This document shows positions 1 through 11,700 of a stretch of 64,000 nt of DNA, piece after piece. The stretch lies in assembly GCF_000687475.1 (NCBI RefSeq), contig NC_057316.1, forward strand, positions 6,758,001 through 6,822,000, written 5' to 3'. How positions within the stretch are numbered: the stretch's first letter is position 1; each line of letters opens with the position of its first letter. Under the pieces are notes generated by a model. The model searched no databases. It saw nothing but the letters and a program-made list of their open reading frames with translations, and was not told the origin of the DNA. The DNA comes from Ustilaginoidea virens (lineage: Eukaryota; Ascomycota; Sordariomycetes; Hypocreales; Clavicipitaceae). Made by a program: the position numbers and the translations under genes.

Positions 1-1876
1 AGAAGTCAGGATACTAGCTGCAGCCGCACCTCCAGCCGCGATAATACCTACAGCCGCGGCATTATCGTCGCCAGCCACTGACCCTAATCAAGCCAGGCTA
101 ATATCACCAATAAGGGTGGTATCCGACGTTATGATCAATAAGGACCAAGAAGAAGCTCTTATTAACGCTATAGCTTCTAATACCATTATTAATATATCTT
201 TCCTAACCGCGAAAGAGCAAGCCGACCTATAGCTTACTAGCTAATTACGCCAGGAAGGGAAGATCACAACCCTTAGAGCCCCTTTCGAACAGTCTAACCG
301 TACAGAGATAGAAGCGTTATAGGCCCGTAATATATTCCGATTTATTACCTTTAATATCGGTAAACATAGAGCCTAACGCCTCTTTAACTTACGTATAGTA
401 CGAGAGATTAAAGGTAAAGGCACGGATATACTATACGAGAAGTCTAGGCTTATAATATAAGGTCATAGTAATAACAAGAAGCAATTGATATTGACTCAGT
501 CCCCCATAATCCAATAGGCTAATCAACGGTTACTTATATCATTAGCACCATCACTATAACGCTCTCACAGCTTATTTCTCTGGATACATAATATCACACA
601 AGCTTATATGCAGTCATCAACTACCCTCAATCGGTCGATCATCGCTAAGCTACCTAAGCAAATAGCCCACTAATACCCTAATAATACTATCATGGAAGTG
701 GTGAAGCCACTATACGGAATAGCTGAGGTAGGCACCCACTAGTAGGCGATATACTTCCGGCACTATCGCGAGAAGTTAGGCATAACTATATCAACCTATG
801 ACCCCTGTTTGCTGATATCCACCGGTAATAACGATATTGACCGTACTGACGCTCCTGACCGCGATATTACCATATACTTCGGTATCGTAGGTATGTAGAC
901 TGACGATACCCTCGGCCTAAGTAATAATGCCTTCTTCCAACGGGAAGAATTGGAGCTTACTAAGGCAGGCTTCAACGCCAAGCCTAAGACGAAGCTATTA
1001 CTAACTATACCCCTAATATTCAACGGATGCATACTAACGGCCACTTCCGACGGCACAATGACGTTATACTAGAAAGGTCAAAACAAGAAGATCGCAACCA
1101 TCGATAAGAATGCGCCTATAGCATAGCGTAATTATATCGAATAATGCGCTCGCGGCGCTTATGTGGCTACGGTCTGCCAGCCTGAGGCGTCTTTTGACCT
1201 ATCTATCGCAGTACAATACTAGCAACCTGACCCTAAGGATATCGCGAGGTTGAATAAGCGCCTTCAATAGCAGCGTGATAACCAGGATCGTGGCTTGCGG
1301 TATATCAATCTGGCCCTTACTACAGCCAAGCTCTTTATATTTGTTGACGGATCCTTTGCCAACAATAAAGATTTAAGCTCCCAGATTGGTTACGTGATTA
1401 TACTAGGGAATGAGGCAGATACTGCAAATAATGCCTTCTAGATGACCGGTAATATTATTACTTATAGCTCTACAAAGAGCAAGCGGGTAATGCGCAGCGT
1501 ACTCGCTTCGGAGCTATATAGTATGGTGCAAGGGGTCGATATTGCATATGCGATAGGCACGACCCTTAATATGATTACCAGTAGGCTGGGATTGCCGAAG
1601 ATCCCTATAGTTATATATATAGATTCGTTTTCGCTGTACGAATGCCTTATTAAGCTAGGTACTACCAAGGAAAAGAGGCTTATAATAGATATTATGGCCT
1701 TATGATAGTCATATGAGCGCCAGGAGATTTATAAGATCCGTTAGATCAATAGAAATGATAATCTCACCGATATAATAACTAAGGGAATGCCTAATAAAGC
1801 CCTTAAGACCTTTATCGACCGAAATCAGGCTGTTATACGTGTGGAAGGGTGGGTAAAGAGGCCGGTCAATATCTGA
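1..1876 (+). mobile_element. 3' part of a RIP-degraded Ty1/copia retrotransposon (reverse transcriptase and RNase H)
   Basis: One reading frame (codons starting at base 2) runs without any indel to a TGA at 1874-1876 and reads as a fungal copia polyprotein. It contains the RT core (RIVREIKGKG, ILTQSP, ITQAY, KPLYGI, STYDPCLL), a TDD motif in the position of YVDD, and RNase H ending (VLASELYSMVQ, YIDSFSLYE, NDNLTDIITKG). About twenty premature stops interrupt it. Almost all are TAG or TAA where relatives have Gln or Trp, plus one TGA where Arg (CGA) is expected, which is the RIP signature. The first RT aspartate (DITQAY in relatives) is Asn here. The 5' half lies outside the window. The copy is dead. 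The family assignment is from motif recognition. Confidence 0.88.
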
Positions 1877-2690
1877 TTGCGTTTGGAAGGTATTAGTGAT
1901 ATGATAGGTGGCAAGTGTGTGGATTTTCCTATGTTCAATGTTGTGTTATTTTACTGTGTTTACTACTGCCCCTTTTTGCCCCTTTGTTTGGCTGCGATAT
2001 TCATACCGGCTATACGGTATGATGCCGGCCGCGCGGCGCAATAGCGTTATCGCCGGCATAACCTGCTGAGACTGCGCCGCACTTTTCTTTCTATATATGC
2101 GCCTTATATCCTAGCGATTCTAATATTTGCTTCTATAAAAAGAGAAGCTGCTAGTGTCGGAATCGCTATCACAAGGTGCCCAATTGGGCATATTGCGATA
2201 GATGTGCCGCGTACACCCGATGCGTATAATGTAGCTACTTTGGCCCCTTTTGCCCCTTTACCCCTGAGCCTGGTAGGGCATACGGGCAGCCCGGCCCGAC
2301 TGCGCTGATGCACGTGATAATGGCACACGCATAAAAAGGCCACATCGTGTAATTACCCTCTTTTGCTTCCTTTCTTTCCTCTTAAATAGTTAGTCATTAG
2401 TAAAGTCAATAAATCCTTTACTTAGTGACCTCACGGTATATGATACCACGCGCGCGACCCTACGTATAACTGGGTACCCCGAGTTTATATCAACATGTAC
2501 AGGGGTAAATTGGCCCAATAGCATATATATAAAGTAAGAAAATAGTAATAAACCGTAAATTCCAATTTTCCATAGGAAATAAGTGCAGCTATTAAAAAGC
2601 CCCTTTTAATCTGATTTTTCAGGGCATCTTTTGATCCTTATGAGGCTCTTCCTTACCACTAAAATTAATATCGTGAGATTGCGGTCCGGC
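1877..2690. other. Spacer between two copia copies, probably containing their LTRs
   Basis: No coding capacity. It follows directly after the end of the plus-strand copia frame and precedes the 3' end of the minus-strand copy, so LTR sequence is expected on position alone. A GC-rich patch with short GCCGGC-containing inverted repeats lies at about 2020-2060, and a TTTTGCCCCTTT-like string occurs at about 1971 and again at about 2246. I could not define LTR ends or a target-site duplication by eye. Confidence 0.4.
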
Positions 2691-5600
2691 ATCGTAAGAT
2701 CCCTTTAAAATAACGAGCCTAAGCTACTAACGGAAGATTTTAAATTTCTAGCCTATTAGGGGCTTTATGAAACCGTTAGCAACTATATTGCCTATTAGAA
2801 CCTACGTAATATCGATCGTTCCTTTCTGAACCTCCTAGTGCAACTAATAGTGATAAATATCTATATAATAAAGCCGTATTATGAGCTTAAAGAATTCCTC
2901 TTTTAACAAGCGAATAGTCTAGATATTGTCGCATTAAATTATAGGGATATTAGTATATAATTAGAGCCCAACTTCCTCGTATAATCTCTTAAAGGCGATA
3001 ACCTCTTTTGCCGTATAAAATATCATAAGAAGCTCTACCTCTATTAATGATATCGTAATAGTATCCTATTAACCCGATTTATATATAATCGGGCCGCCAA
3101 AAAGCTTAATTATATAGCTCTAACTGCTTCGTCGCGTTATAATATCATCGGCATAGGATGTATTAAAAAATACCTCTATTTCTGCTATATTAGCCCGGAA
3201 TTCTATCGCGGTATTCTTCTATATATAGCTATAGTCGAGTGCCTTCCTTATGGCTTATAAATAGTCTAGACCTGGATTTTAAAGGAATCTTAATAGCTGC
3301 AATCTAATATAACCTAGTTCAGGCCTTATAATTATAATCGGATATACTAACGAGCCTACTATCGATTGGTATTACTTTATATTATATAGTTTAGCTATCC
3401 TATTGAATGCCTTAAGTCTTATAATATACAGTAGGTGCTCTAGAAGGCGGTCCTTAGCATTATTAAATGCGGTAAGGTTATATTTTATTGCTAGCTTATC
3501 GAAGTAAGCCCTCTATATGAGCTATAACTTTCCGGCCGTGCGGTTATAAATAACTTCAATTGCTAAGAACTACTATAGCTCGCTGAGATCCTTAATCTTA
3601 AATACTGCTATTAATACCGTATAAAACGATTCGAATGCCTCCATCTATAACTTATAATAGAGTATAACTAGGTTATTAATATAGAAGAATATAATAAGGA
3701 AGCTATTAATAAAGATATAGAGGTCCTTATAGACCTATTTAAAGCCTCATTACAATAGGAATTATAATAACTCTTTGAACTATAGTAGTAAAGACCTTCG
3801 AAGCCCGTATAGGGTACATAATAACCTAATGAATATAAAACTATTATAGAATCTATCGGGTTATTTGCAATAGATGGTCTTATTAAGTGGTGTATTAAGA
3901 AAGGCCGTAACGAAGTTATATTAGTGTATTTCTAGGTCAAAGAAGTATATTAACGCTATAAGAAGCCGAAATATATATACTACAAACGCCACTGCCCGGG
4001 TATTATAAAGATCATAGGGTTATTAATCACTATAAACGCACAATCGTGCCTTATAACCGGTGAGATACCTATTTTGGTCCTATTTATAGGCAAATACCTA
4101 CTTCAGGTCTAATAGCTTAATCCAAAGGTTAATAGATAAATTATTTCGTTAAATAATATACCTAATCTCCCCGTTTATAATCTTTAAATATTCTTCTTTC
4201 GCAGTAGTAATAAATTCCTTGCATTTAAGGTGCTTCCTAAGCTCCCTCTATATCGCCGGCTCCTTAGGCATATTCGTAATATATAGTACCTCTATTATAG
4301 CTAAAGGCTTCGCGATAGAAGCTGCGAAAATATCATAAGCATTTCCTTTAAGCTTTATAAAGAATATATTATTAAAGGGAGCAATCGGCTTAAGTTTATC
4401 ATTAGGCTTAGGCAAAAATAATAGGGATAATAATATCGCTTAAATGATAGCTTCTTTAGGGTAGTCTATAACCTTAAGATCAATTTCCATTAGTTAAGGG
4501 GTATCGTTAGTAGCTTTATTTTATGCCTCTAGTGCCTATTCAATAATAGGATCGTTAGTAAAAATATTTTCAATCGAATTCCTAGATAATATAAGTTTAA
4601 AGTCGTTAATAATAGGTATTTCTTTAATATTACCAATAAGGCTATTTAGGGCCTCTTTCTATTATTTAGAAATCGGTAAGTAGCATTTATCTTAATAAAA
4701 AACGGTCTTATCGAATATAATATAGCTAGAATTAAATTAGCAGCTTCTTTTTAACGAAAGCACCCAAATTAGGTACTAAATGGTCGAAATATAGCCTGCT
4801 AAATACCCAATATAAGCTCTTTAATTAAGCTTTAGACCTTTCTGCAATATCCTATCGCGAGTCATTATAAAAGCCTTATATCTATAGGCATAGAGGTGGT
4901 AAATTTATAGATAAATATCTACCGGTAGGTATTTCTAGGCAGGCTTATTATTATAGAGCTAAAGTTAAAGCATTTAAAGAGGTGACTTTTAGTTATTATA
5001 AGGTCTTTCCGACTTCTTAGGGCTTCAATTTAGTAAATATACTACTATTTCGGCTATAATAGGCCATAACTCCTTAGGAAAGCCTGCTTATATATTAAGA
5101 AGGGCTATCTTCGTCTTTAATACCCCCCTAAAACGTTCAGTATAACCATTCTAATATTAATAACTAGGGCTTGAATTTCGAATTATAATACCTTTCCGCT
5201 TAGCTTCTTCCCGACTATTACTAGTCTAGAATGCTATTTTGTTATTAGAGATAATTATCGCGATCGCTATATTATATAGGCGTAAAACCCGATTCTTAAA
5301 GATTAGCCAGCATTTAGGTAGGTTAGTCTTTCTAGGTATCGTGAAAATACACTTTATTCCTATGAATCGGCAGGTGAATAATGCTATATATTTATTACTA
5401 TTGAAAGTAGTAGCTTATAGAAATAGATCGAAAGAGACTACTTTAAAAGGTTCCTAAGGTATTAAAAGCTCGTAAGATAACTATAATATCTACTTTACGA
5501 TTTTTATACTACTATAAACCTCACAATTCGAAGCTTCTTTTTCCTTAGGCATCTATAATATATCCTTAAAGATATAATCTATTAAATCCCGACCTAAGTG

Positions 5601-7469
5601 CCCAAAATGCATATACTAGATAGTATGAGGCGTTTTTATTAAAGTTTTAGGCTGGCGATTATCTCCTCGAGCTAAATAGGCTTTATTAATAATTAAGGCT
5701 TTATTTTAAGCCCTTGTGATAAATTCATCTATAGGTATATCGTTTCTACTATTTTAATAGAGGATATAAGGCCTTTCTTCCACCTAAAAAACTTAAAAGA
5801 TTACTTCTTATTAATTATTTTTCCGTAGGTAAATTTTATCGACTTCGTTATTTTAGAATAATCCTTTATTTCTTATCTTTTTTATAGCGAGAAGATTCGC
5901 TATAATCGTCGGATTATATAGAATATTAGTAAAAGTAATAGCCCTTCTATCTTATAATATAATTTAAATAGAGCCAATACCGAGAACTTTTAAAATACTA
6001 TTATAAGCATTACAAACGAGGTGCTTATCGATATTATAGTCGATATTAGTGAACCACTTTATATTATTGAAAATATGCATTAAAGCGCTACTATTAAGTA
6101 TAATATAAGACTTCAAAAGGCCTAAATTATCCAGGTAAGTTCCTATAGAAAGAATAGATATTGTAAATACCTTATCTTTCTTTTCTTTCTCTATTAATCT
6201 ATCTTCTTCCTTATTATTATTATTATTACTTTTGCCTTTACCTTTGCCTTTATATTTATCTTAAAAGGCTTTAAACGCATTTTATACCTCTTTAGATTCT
6301 TTTTTTATCTTTTTATATATAGCTTCCTAGCTTTTCTTACTAATCCTATCTTTTAAGTAATTTAGAGCCATCGATAGAGTCAATATCTAATAATTCTTAT
6401 AATAAAGCCCCTTTACTATATAGGGCTTACTATAGTATTTATAGGTCTTTTTCTCTACCGAAGATAAAGCTAAAGCATCACTAGAAGCGGCTTATAATAA
6501 AGGTTTAGTATTATTAATCATAAATGCTATATAACTATTGCTAATTTTCCCTTTTTCTTCTAGCTCTTATTTCTACCGAATATATTTAACAGTCGTTAGA
6601 AAATCGAGATATTTATTCTATTCCTATGCTTTTACTATTCAATTAAGGATTTTTTCCTTAAAGGTAGGATACTTTTAATAAAAAGCTTCCGCTAGCTATT
6701 TAATAGGCGTATTCCTATTAATAAAGATCGAGTCTATTCGCATTAATTATTTATATAATATAGAGATTTCGTTAAACTATTCCTCTATATTATATCTTGC
6801 GAGGTTATACCGTATAGCCTGCTTGAATTTTTCTTTAAGGTATTCCTAGATAATAAGCTAAACCGGTCGTATATATTTTATTAAGTATTGAATTTTTCCT
6901 CGAATGTTCTAATCGCCTGCTACTAATATCTTATAGCTAGGGCTTAATATTGATTCAAACCATACCGTATATACTCGAAGGTTCCGACTAAATATTATAT
7001 AACGGTCGTTCTAAATATTATACCAAATATTAGCTTATTTCATCTATTCTGCAGTACTAATACCACTAGGGCGTTATATCGGCTTAAAGTAGTGGTTTTC
7101 TTTAATATTCTCGACTTACTATAGCCGGATTATTCTTATTCTCACCGTTAGTACTACTAATAATGCCTTAGCTGCCGATATAGCTTTAGTATTTGCAGAA
7201 GGGGCACGATCTGCAGCTTCTATTGATGAATCTGCTATTACTATAGATATTAGTATTAATGCTGATGCCTACGTAGAATAGATAGGTTTATCTAATTCCT
7301 ATACCGGCAGAAGGGGTATATTTAGTATTTCCGAGCCCTTAGGATTAACGAATATCTAAATATCATCATCTAAAGTACGCTTTTAAATATAATTATACTA
7401 GATATCCCAGTCATATCGGGATATCAGCTTAACTGCTGGTTTAGAGCTATCATCAGTAATAGTACCCAT
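2690..7469 (-). mobile_element. Nearly full-length RIP-degraded Ty1/copia gag-pol, minus strand
   Basis: The frame opens with ATG at 7469 (MGTITDDSSKPAVKLISRYD) and continues through Gag, a Lys/Gly-rich linker near 6230, and a protease-like segment (ILNSSALMHIFNN, near 6100; relatives have D-S/T-G-A). Next come a GAG-pre-integrase motif (FGHLG, about 5600), the integrase NGYTERFRG motif (about 5130), RT (LYGLRRS about 3800, then FYINNLV about 3680) and RNase H (YADDIITRRSS about 3140, EVQKGTIDIT and ADG/NGFxKPL about 2790). There are stops at Gln, Trp and Arg codons throughout. The RT catalytic YVDD reads YINN, both aspartates being lost through G-to-A changes, and the protease Asp also reads Asn. 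AT content is very high. No intact ORF of useful length remains. LTR borders are unresolved; the ends given are those of the recognisable coding part. Confidence 0.87.
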
Positions 7470-9183
7470 TTTCGCTAATAACGATATTTAGGGCACGAAT
7501 TGATCTAACGAAAATAGCGATCAAGATATCGATTTATTAGATTAAAGGAAATATCGCGACTTTCCGTAATAGCCTCCTTTTTGATTAACAAGGCCATATA
7601 AGTATATCAGTAATAATGCTTTTAACGGATTCAAAGGGGAATCCTAAGCTTACTCAAATAGGATCCGGAAAATAGTGGCTTTTACAACAAAATAAAGATA
7701 ATAGTTGATCTTAAGGCTAGGCTATAAGGTAAGGGATAACAATAAGGTTTTATTGTGATATTTACGCAATTGCTACCATATCAGAATGCATAGGGAAAAT
7801 GCGATAAAATGCTTGATTGAAGGAACCAAGTCCTCTCTAAGAGACTTATGTTCCCAGCTATTTATAGTGGGATAGGGGGTACCCCTAAGGGCTTACTGAT
7901 CTAGGGAGAACTCGGCACATCCGACCTCGGATATAACCGATATCCACATTACAGACAAGCCAATTTCCCTCCAATACGCACACATACACATATACATGCA
8001 CGGAGGGGTGGCGGAAGTGGAGGAGGGAAAGAGTGGGAGATTCTGAAGTTGGAAAGGGCGACCGACAGGGTCAGCCAAGTCTACAATATCCCTCAATTTC
8101 AAGCACTAACATTCAAGCAACAACAAATCTTCAGAAAAGAAAGAAAAAAATACCGGTTTGACTACGGAGTATTATGACCTCCTTTCGCCAGTCGGCCATG
8201 TCCCTCGCCTCGCCTCGGCTCGTTTCATCTGTTCCCTATCGATACCGTCCAGAGACTTTCTCGTAGCCGTTTAGCAGCTCGCAAACGTCAACAGCATCAA
8301 CTTTAGCACGCAGCTCGGTCGCCAAATCAGGAGTCAAGTACCAACTCCCGCCTGAATGGGTCCATCAGGAAATGTGTGCGTATGGGCGCCACCGTATCGA
8401 ACATTCTTCTGCAGCCACCCGAAGCAGCATCGAAACTTTCCGCGGTTAAATCGCCAAGATAGCCATCCATGTTCCTGTCCAAACGACCACATGCAGGTAC
8501 CCAACTCAGTTCCGCAGGCAACCCTGAAAATTTACAACGTGTTTCTGCCCCGCTTCTCTGATTGGGCCTCTTTGGAACGGCACTTCTTGTCCGAGTCGTT
8601 TGACGTTCAAACATGAGACTTTAATCATGCAACGCCGTGGTAGCAAAAAGCCAAAAAAAAAAAAAAGCCAGCAAAAAAGAAGCAAAAGGCCGAGTATCGT
8701 AACGTCCTCGACCTTTACGCAGCGCTCAGGTCTGTTAATTACCTACGTGGTTCGAGTTCGAGTGGCCTTTTCGCGGCTTGTCCGACCCAGGGGATTGAGG
8801 CATTGATTAACGACAAGATCGGCAATTCTCGTCTACTTGGTACTGAGCGTGGCATACCCCCTGCTTGCCAGTCAAGAATCAAGTGCGTGACCTTATCTGG
8901 TCTCTTGTCTGGACTCTGGTCTCTGGACTCTACCATGCGCACAAAGAGTCCCTTCACTCCCATCGAGGGACACGGAACTTACTCTATGCGCCTTGCAGCC
9001 ATGACCGTTCGCATGCATATCCTATTTCATTCCCTCTGTCCCTCGCCCTTCGGCAAACTGCTCCTTTCTTTCTTCTCTCCCTTCGCGTCATTGCTTCGGG
9101 CTGTTTGATTTGCCCTCTCAATCCTGGCTCGTCATAAACAAGACGATTCATGATCAACAACAGGTGTCGACAACAGAGACCAT
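7470..9183. other. Copia 5' flank, composition border, and upstream region of the phosphate transporter
   Basis: 7470 to about 7870 is still AT-rich and should contain the 5' LTR/leader of the minus-strand copia copy. From about 7880 the DNA becomes GC-balanced. 7893-9183 holds short chance ORFs, an A-run at about 8654, and a pyrimidine-rich stretch at about 9020-9100 close to the transporter start. I looked for a CACGTG site, as expected for a NUC-1/Pho4-type phosphate regulator, and did not find one. Confidence 0.5.
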
Positions 9184-11133
9184 ATGGCTAGAACCAGCTT
9201 CGCCGAGCCGGCAGTCGCTGTCGCCAAGTCCCCTGGCGGCAACAGTGCTTACCACAACTTCCACAATGACTTCTTGCATGTTGCTGACCTCAACGAGCGC
9301 CGTCGTCTAGCCTTGGCTGAGGTTGACAAGGCTCCGTTTGGCTGGTATCATGTTCGTGCTTGTGTTGTCGCTGGCGTGGGCTTCTTCACCGACTCCTACG
9401 ACATTTTCACTGCTTCCCTCTTGACCCTCATGTTGGGAATTGTTTATTACCCTGGCGTCGGCAAGATGCCCACCAGCTCCGACACTGCCATAAAGCTGGC
9501 TACCTCTGCCGGTACCGTCGTCGGCCAGCTGGGTTTCGGCCTCTTGGCCGATGTCGTAGGTCGTAAGAAGATGTACGGTTTGGAACTTGTTGTCATCATC
9601 TTTGCCACAATTGGCCAGGCCTTGACCAGTGGTTCTCCTTCTTGCAATGTCATCGGCCTCGTCATTTTCTGGCGCGTAATCATGGGAATCGGCATTGGCG
9701 GTGACTATCCTTTGTCGTCCATCATCACATCCGAGTAAGCTTGAAAACTCCCAGTTCGCAAGCAACTCCTCATCAAGTCACGCACGACTCGATTCAGCTG
9801 ACTGGTGTAGATTTGCCGCTACTAAATGGAGAGGTGCCATGATGGCTGCCGTCTTTGCCATGCAAGGTTTGGGTCAGCTTTGCGCTTCTCTTGTCATGCT
9901 GTTTGTCACACTTGGCTTCAAGCATTCTCTATCAGGAGCCAGCGAGGTCAAGCACTGCACCGGCGACTGCCACGTCGCTGTCGATAGGATGTGGCGCACC
10001 CTTATTGGTTTCGGTGCCGTCCCTGCTTGTGCAGCTCTGTACTGTCAGTTGAAACATCATCTCTCCCATGTCTCGATTCCTTCGCTGACCCCCATTGCTC
10101 ACGTCCCCAGTCCGCCTCACCGTACCTGAAACACCAAGATACACTTTCGATGTCGCCTGCGATGTAGAAAAGGCCCATAGCGACGTCAAAACTTACATCA
10201 GTTGCCACCCTGAACCTGGAGCAGACACTTTTCCTCGCGTTGCTCCTGCCCAATCCGGTAACGGGGTCCTCGAGGTCCCCAAGGCAAGCTGGCGAGACTT
10301 TGGCCGCCATTACTCCAAACCCAAGAACTTGGGTCTGCTTATCGGTACTGCTGGCTCGTGGTTCTGCCTCGACGCCGCCTTTTACGGTCTTTCGTTGAAC
10401 AACGCTGTCATTCTCGAGGCCATCGGCTTCACCACCGATGCCAAGTCCCTCAGCAGCGTCTACCAGCTCATGTACAACACCACTGTTGGCAACTTGATTA
10501 TTGTCCTGTCCGGCGCTGTCCCAGGATACTGGGTGTCTGTCGCAACCATTGATACCCTTGGCCGCAAGACTATCCAGTTGGGCGGCTTCATTATCCTTGC
10601 CATTCTTTTTGTGGTCATGGGCTTCGCTTATAGCCACCTTGGCAAGAACGGCCTTTTGGCCATTTATGTTCTTGCCCAATTCTTCTTCAACTTTGGTAAG
10701 CGTCTTCCTCGTCTGAGGTTCGAAATGTCTGACCAGCCTCTGCACATGTCCTTGCTGACTCGTTCCATCTTTACGACAAGGCCCCAACACCACCACCTTT
10801 GTTGTTCCGGGGGAAGTCTTCCCCACCCGATACCGATCCACTTCTCACGGCATCTCCGCCGCCTCTGGCAAGATCGGATCCATTATCGGCCAGGGTGCTA
10901 TTTCCGCTCTCCGTACCACGGGAGCTACCGCCACCGACGCCGAGCCCTGGATGGATCACGTCATGAAGATTTACGCGCTCTTCATGTTGCTGGGCTGCTT
11001 CACCACTCTCCTCATCCCGGAGACGAAGCGCAGGACGCTGGAAGAGCTTTGCAGCGAGGACGACTGTGCGGTGATCCACGCTAGCCGCGGCTCAAAGGCC
11101 ACCGAGGAGTATGAGCTAGTCAAGAGGGGCTGA
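9184..11133 (+). CDS. High-affinity phosphate:H+ symporter, PHO84 family
   Basis: Exons 9184-9734, 9811-10043, 10111-10695 and 10781-11133 give 573 residues, the normal Pho84 length. It is a plasma-membrane major facilitator importing inorganic phosphate with protons (family knowledge). The N-terminal half carries FFTDSYDIFTASLLT in TM1, the MFS loop LLADVVGRKKMYG, and GIGGDYPLSSIITSEFATTKWRG spanning intron 1. The second half carries LTVPETPRYT, the second MFS loop DTLGRKTIQ, and PNTTTFVVPGEVFPTRYRSTSHGISAASGKIGS, with PETKRRTLEEL near the C-terminus. All three introns have GT-AG ends; exon joins restore family sequence (ALYFRLTVPETP, FNFGPNTTT). The start is the first ATG of the frame, followed by a typical hydrophilic N-terminus. 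It is convergent with the K+/H+ antiporter. The closest named relatives are yeast PHO84 and Neurospora pho-5. Confidence 0.95.
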
Positions 11134-11700
11134 ATTCCAGCTCCGATGCCAGACAGGAGCAGCTTGCCAAGATGGCCATGGCCCGAATTCCCACCGTCCA
11201 AACTCTGTGGTCAAACTTTTTTCCTTCCCAACCTTTTCGCCGGCAGGGCGTTATCTGATGATGCATAATCTGGCCGAGTAGAAACGTGTCAGCCAGCCTT
11301 GTTGGACGAGGCCGTATACACAAAAACATACCTTGGCTGGTGGGGCGACGTAGAGCGTCGCCATGTCATGGATGCTAGTGTTGGGCAGGCAAATGCTGAC
11401 TTTGACGAGAATCCCTTGCCAGAGCACTCACTTTGACGAGTACCCCCTGCCAGAGTAGTTGCTCGCCTTGTAGATGTTAAGCAGAAAGCGTGGGACAAAT
11501 AAAACGGGCGAGCGGTAATGCACACGCCAATACTGACGCAGAGGTATTATATATATGTATATGTATATATTCGTGAGCAAAGCAGTCATTACGTGCACCA
11601 AACAGTTCCAGTCGCCTGCGCTGCAAGACAAGGCGCAAAACAACATGACCAAGGGATATATAAAAACGGAAGCGGAACAAGGTGGGAAGCGTCCCCCGTC
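11134..11700. other. Intergenic region between convergent genes
   Basis: 3' flanks of the phosphate transporter and the antiporter. A TATATGTATATGTATATAT run lies at about 11548-11570. No gene seen. Confidence 0.6.

Noticed and set aside
5239..5457. 72-codon ORF inside the AT-rich block
   Set aside because: It lies antisense to the integrase region of the degraded minus-strand copia element; a chance ORF.
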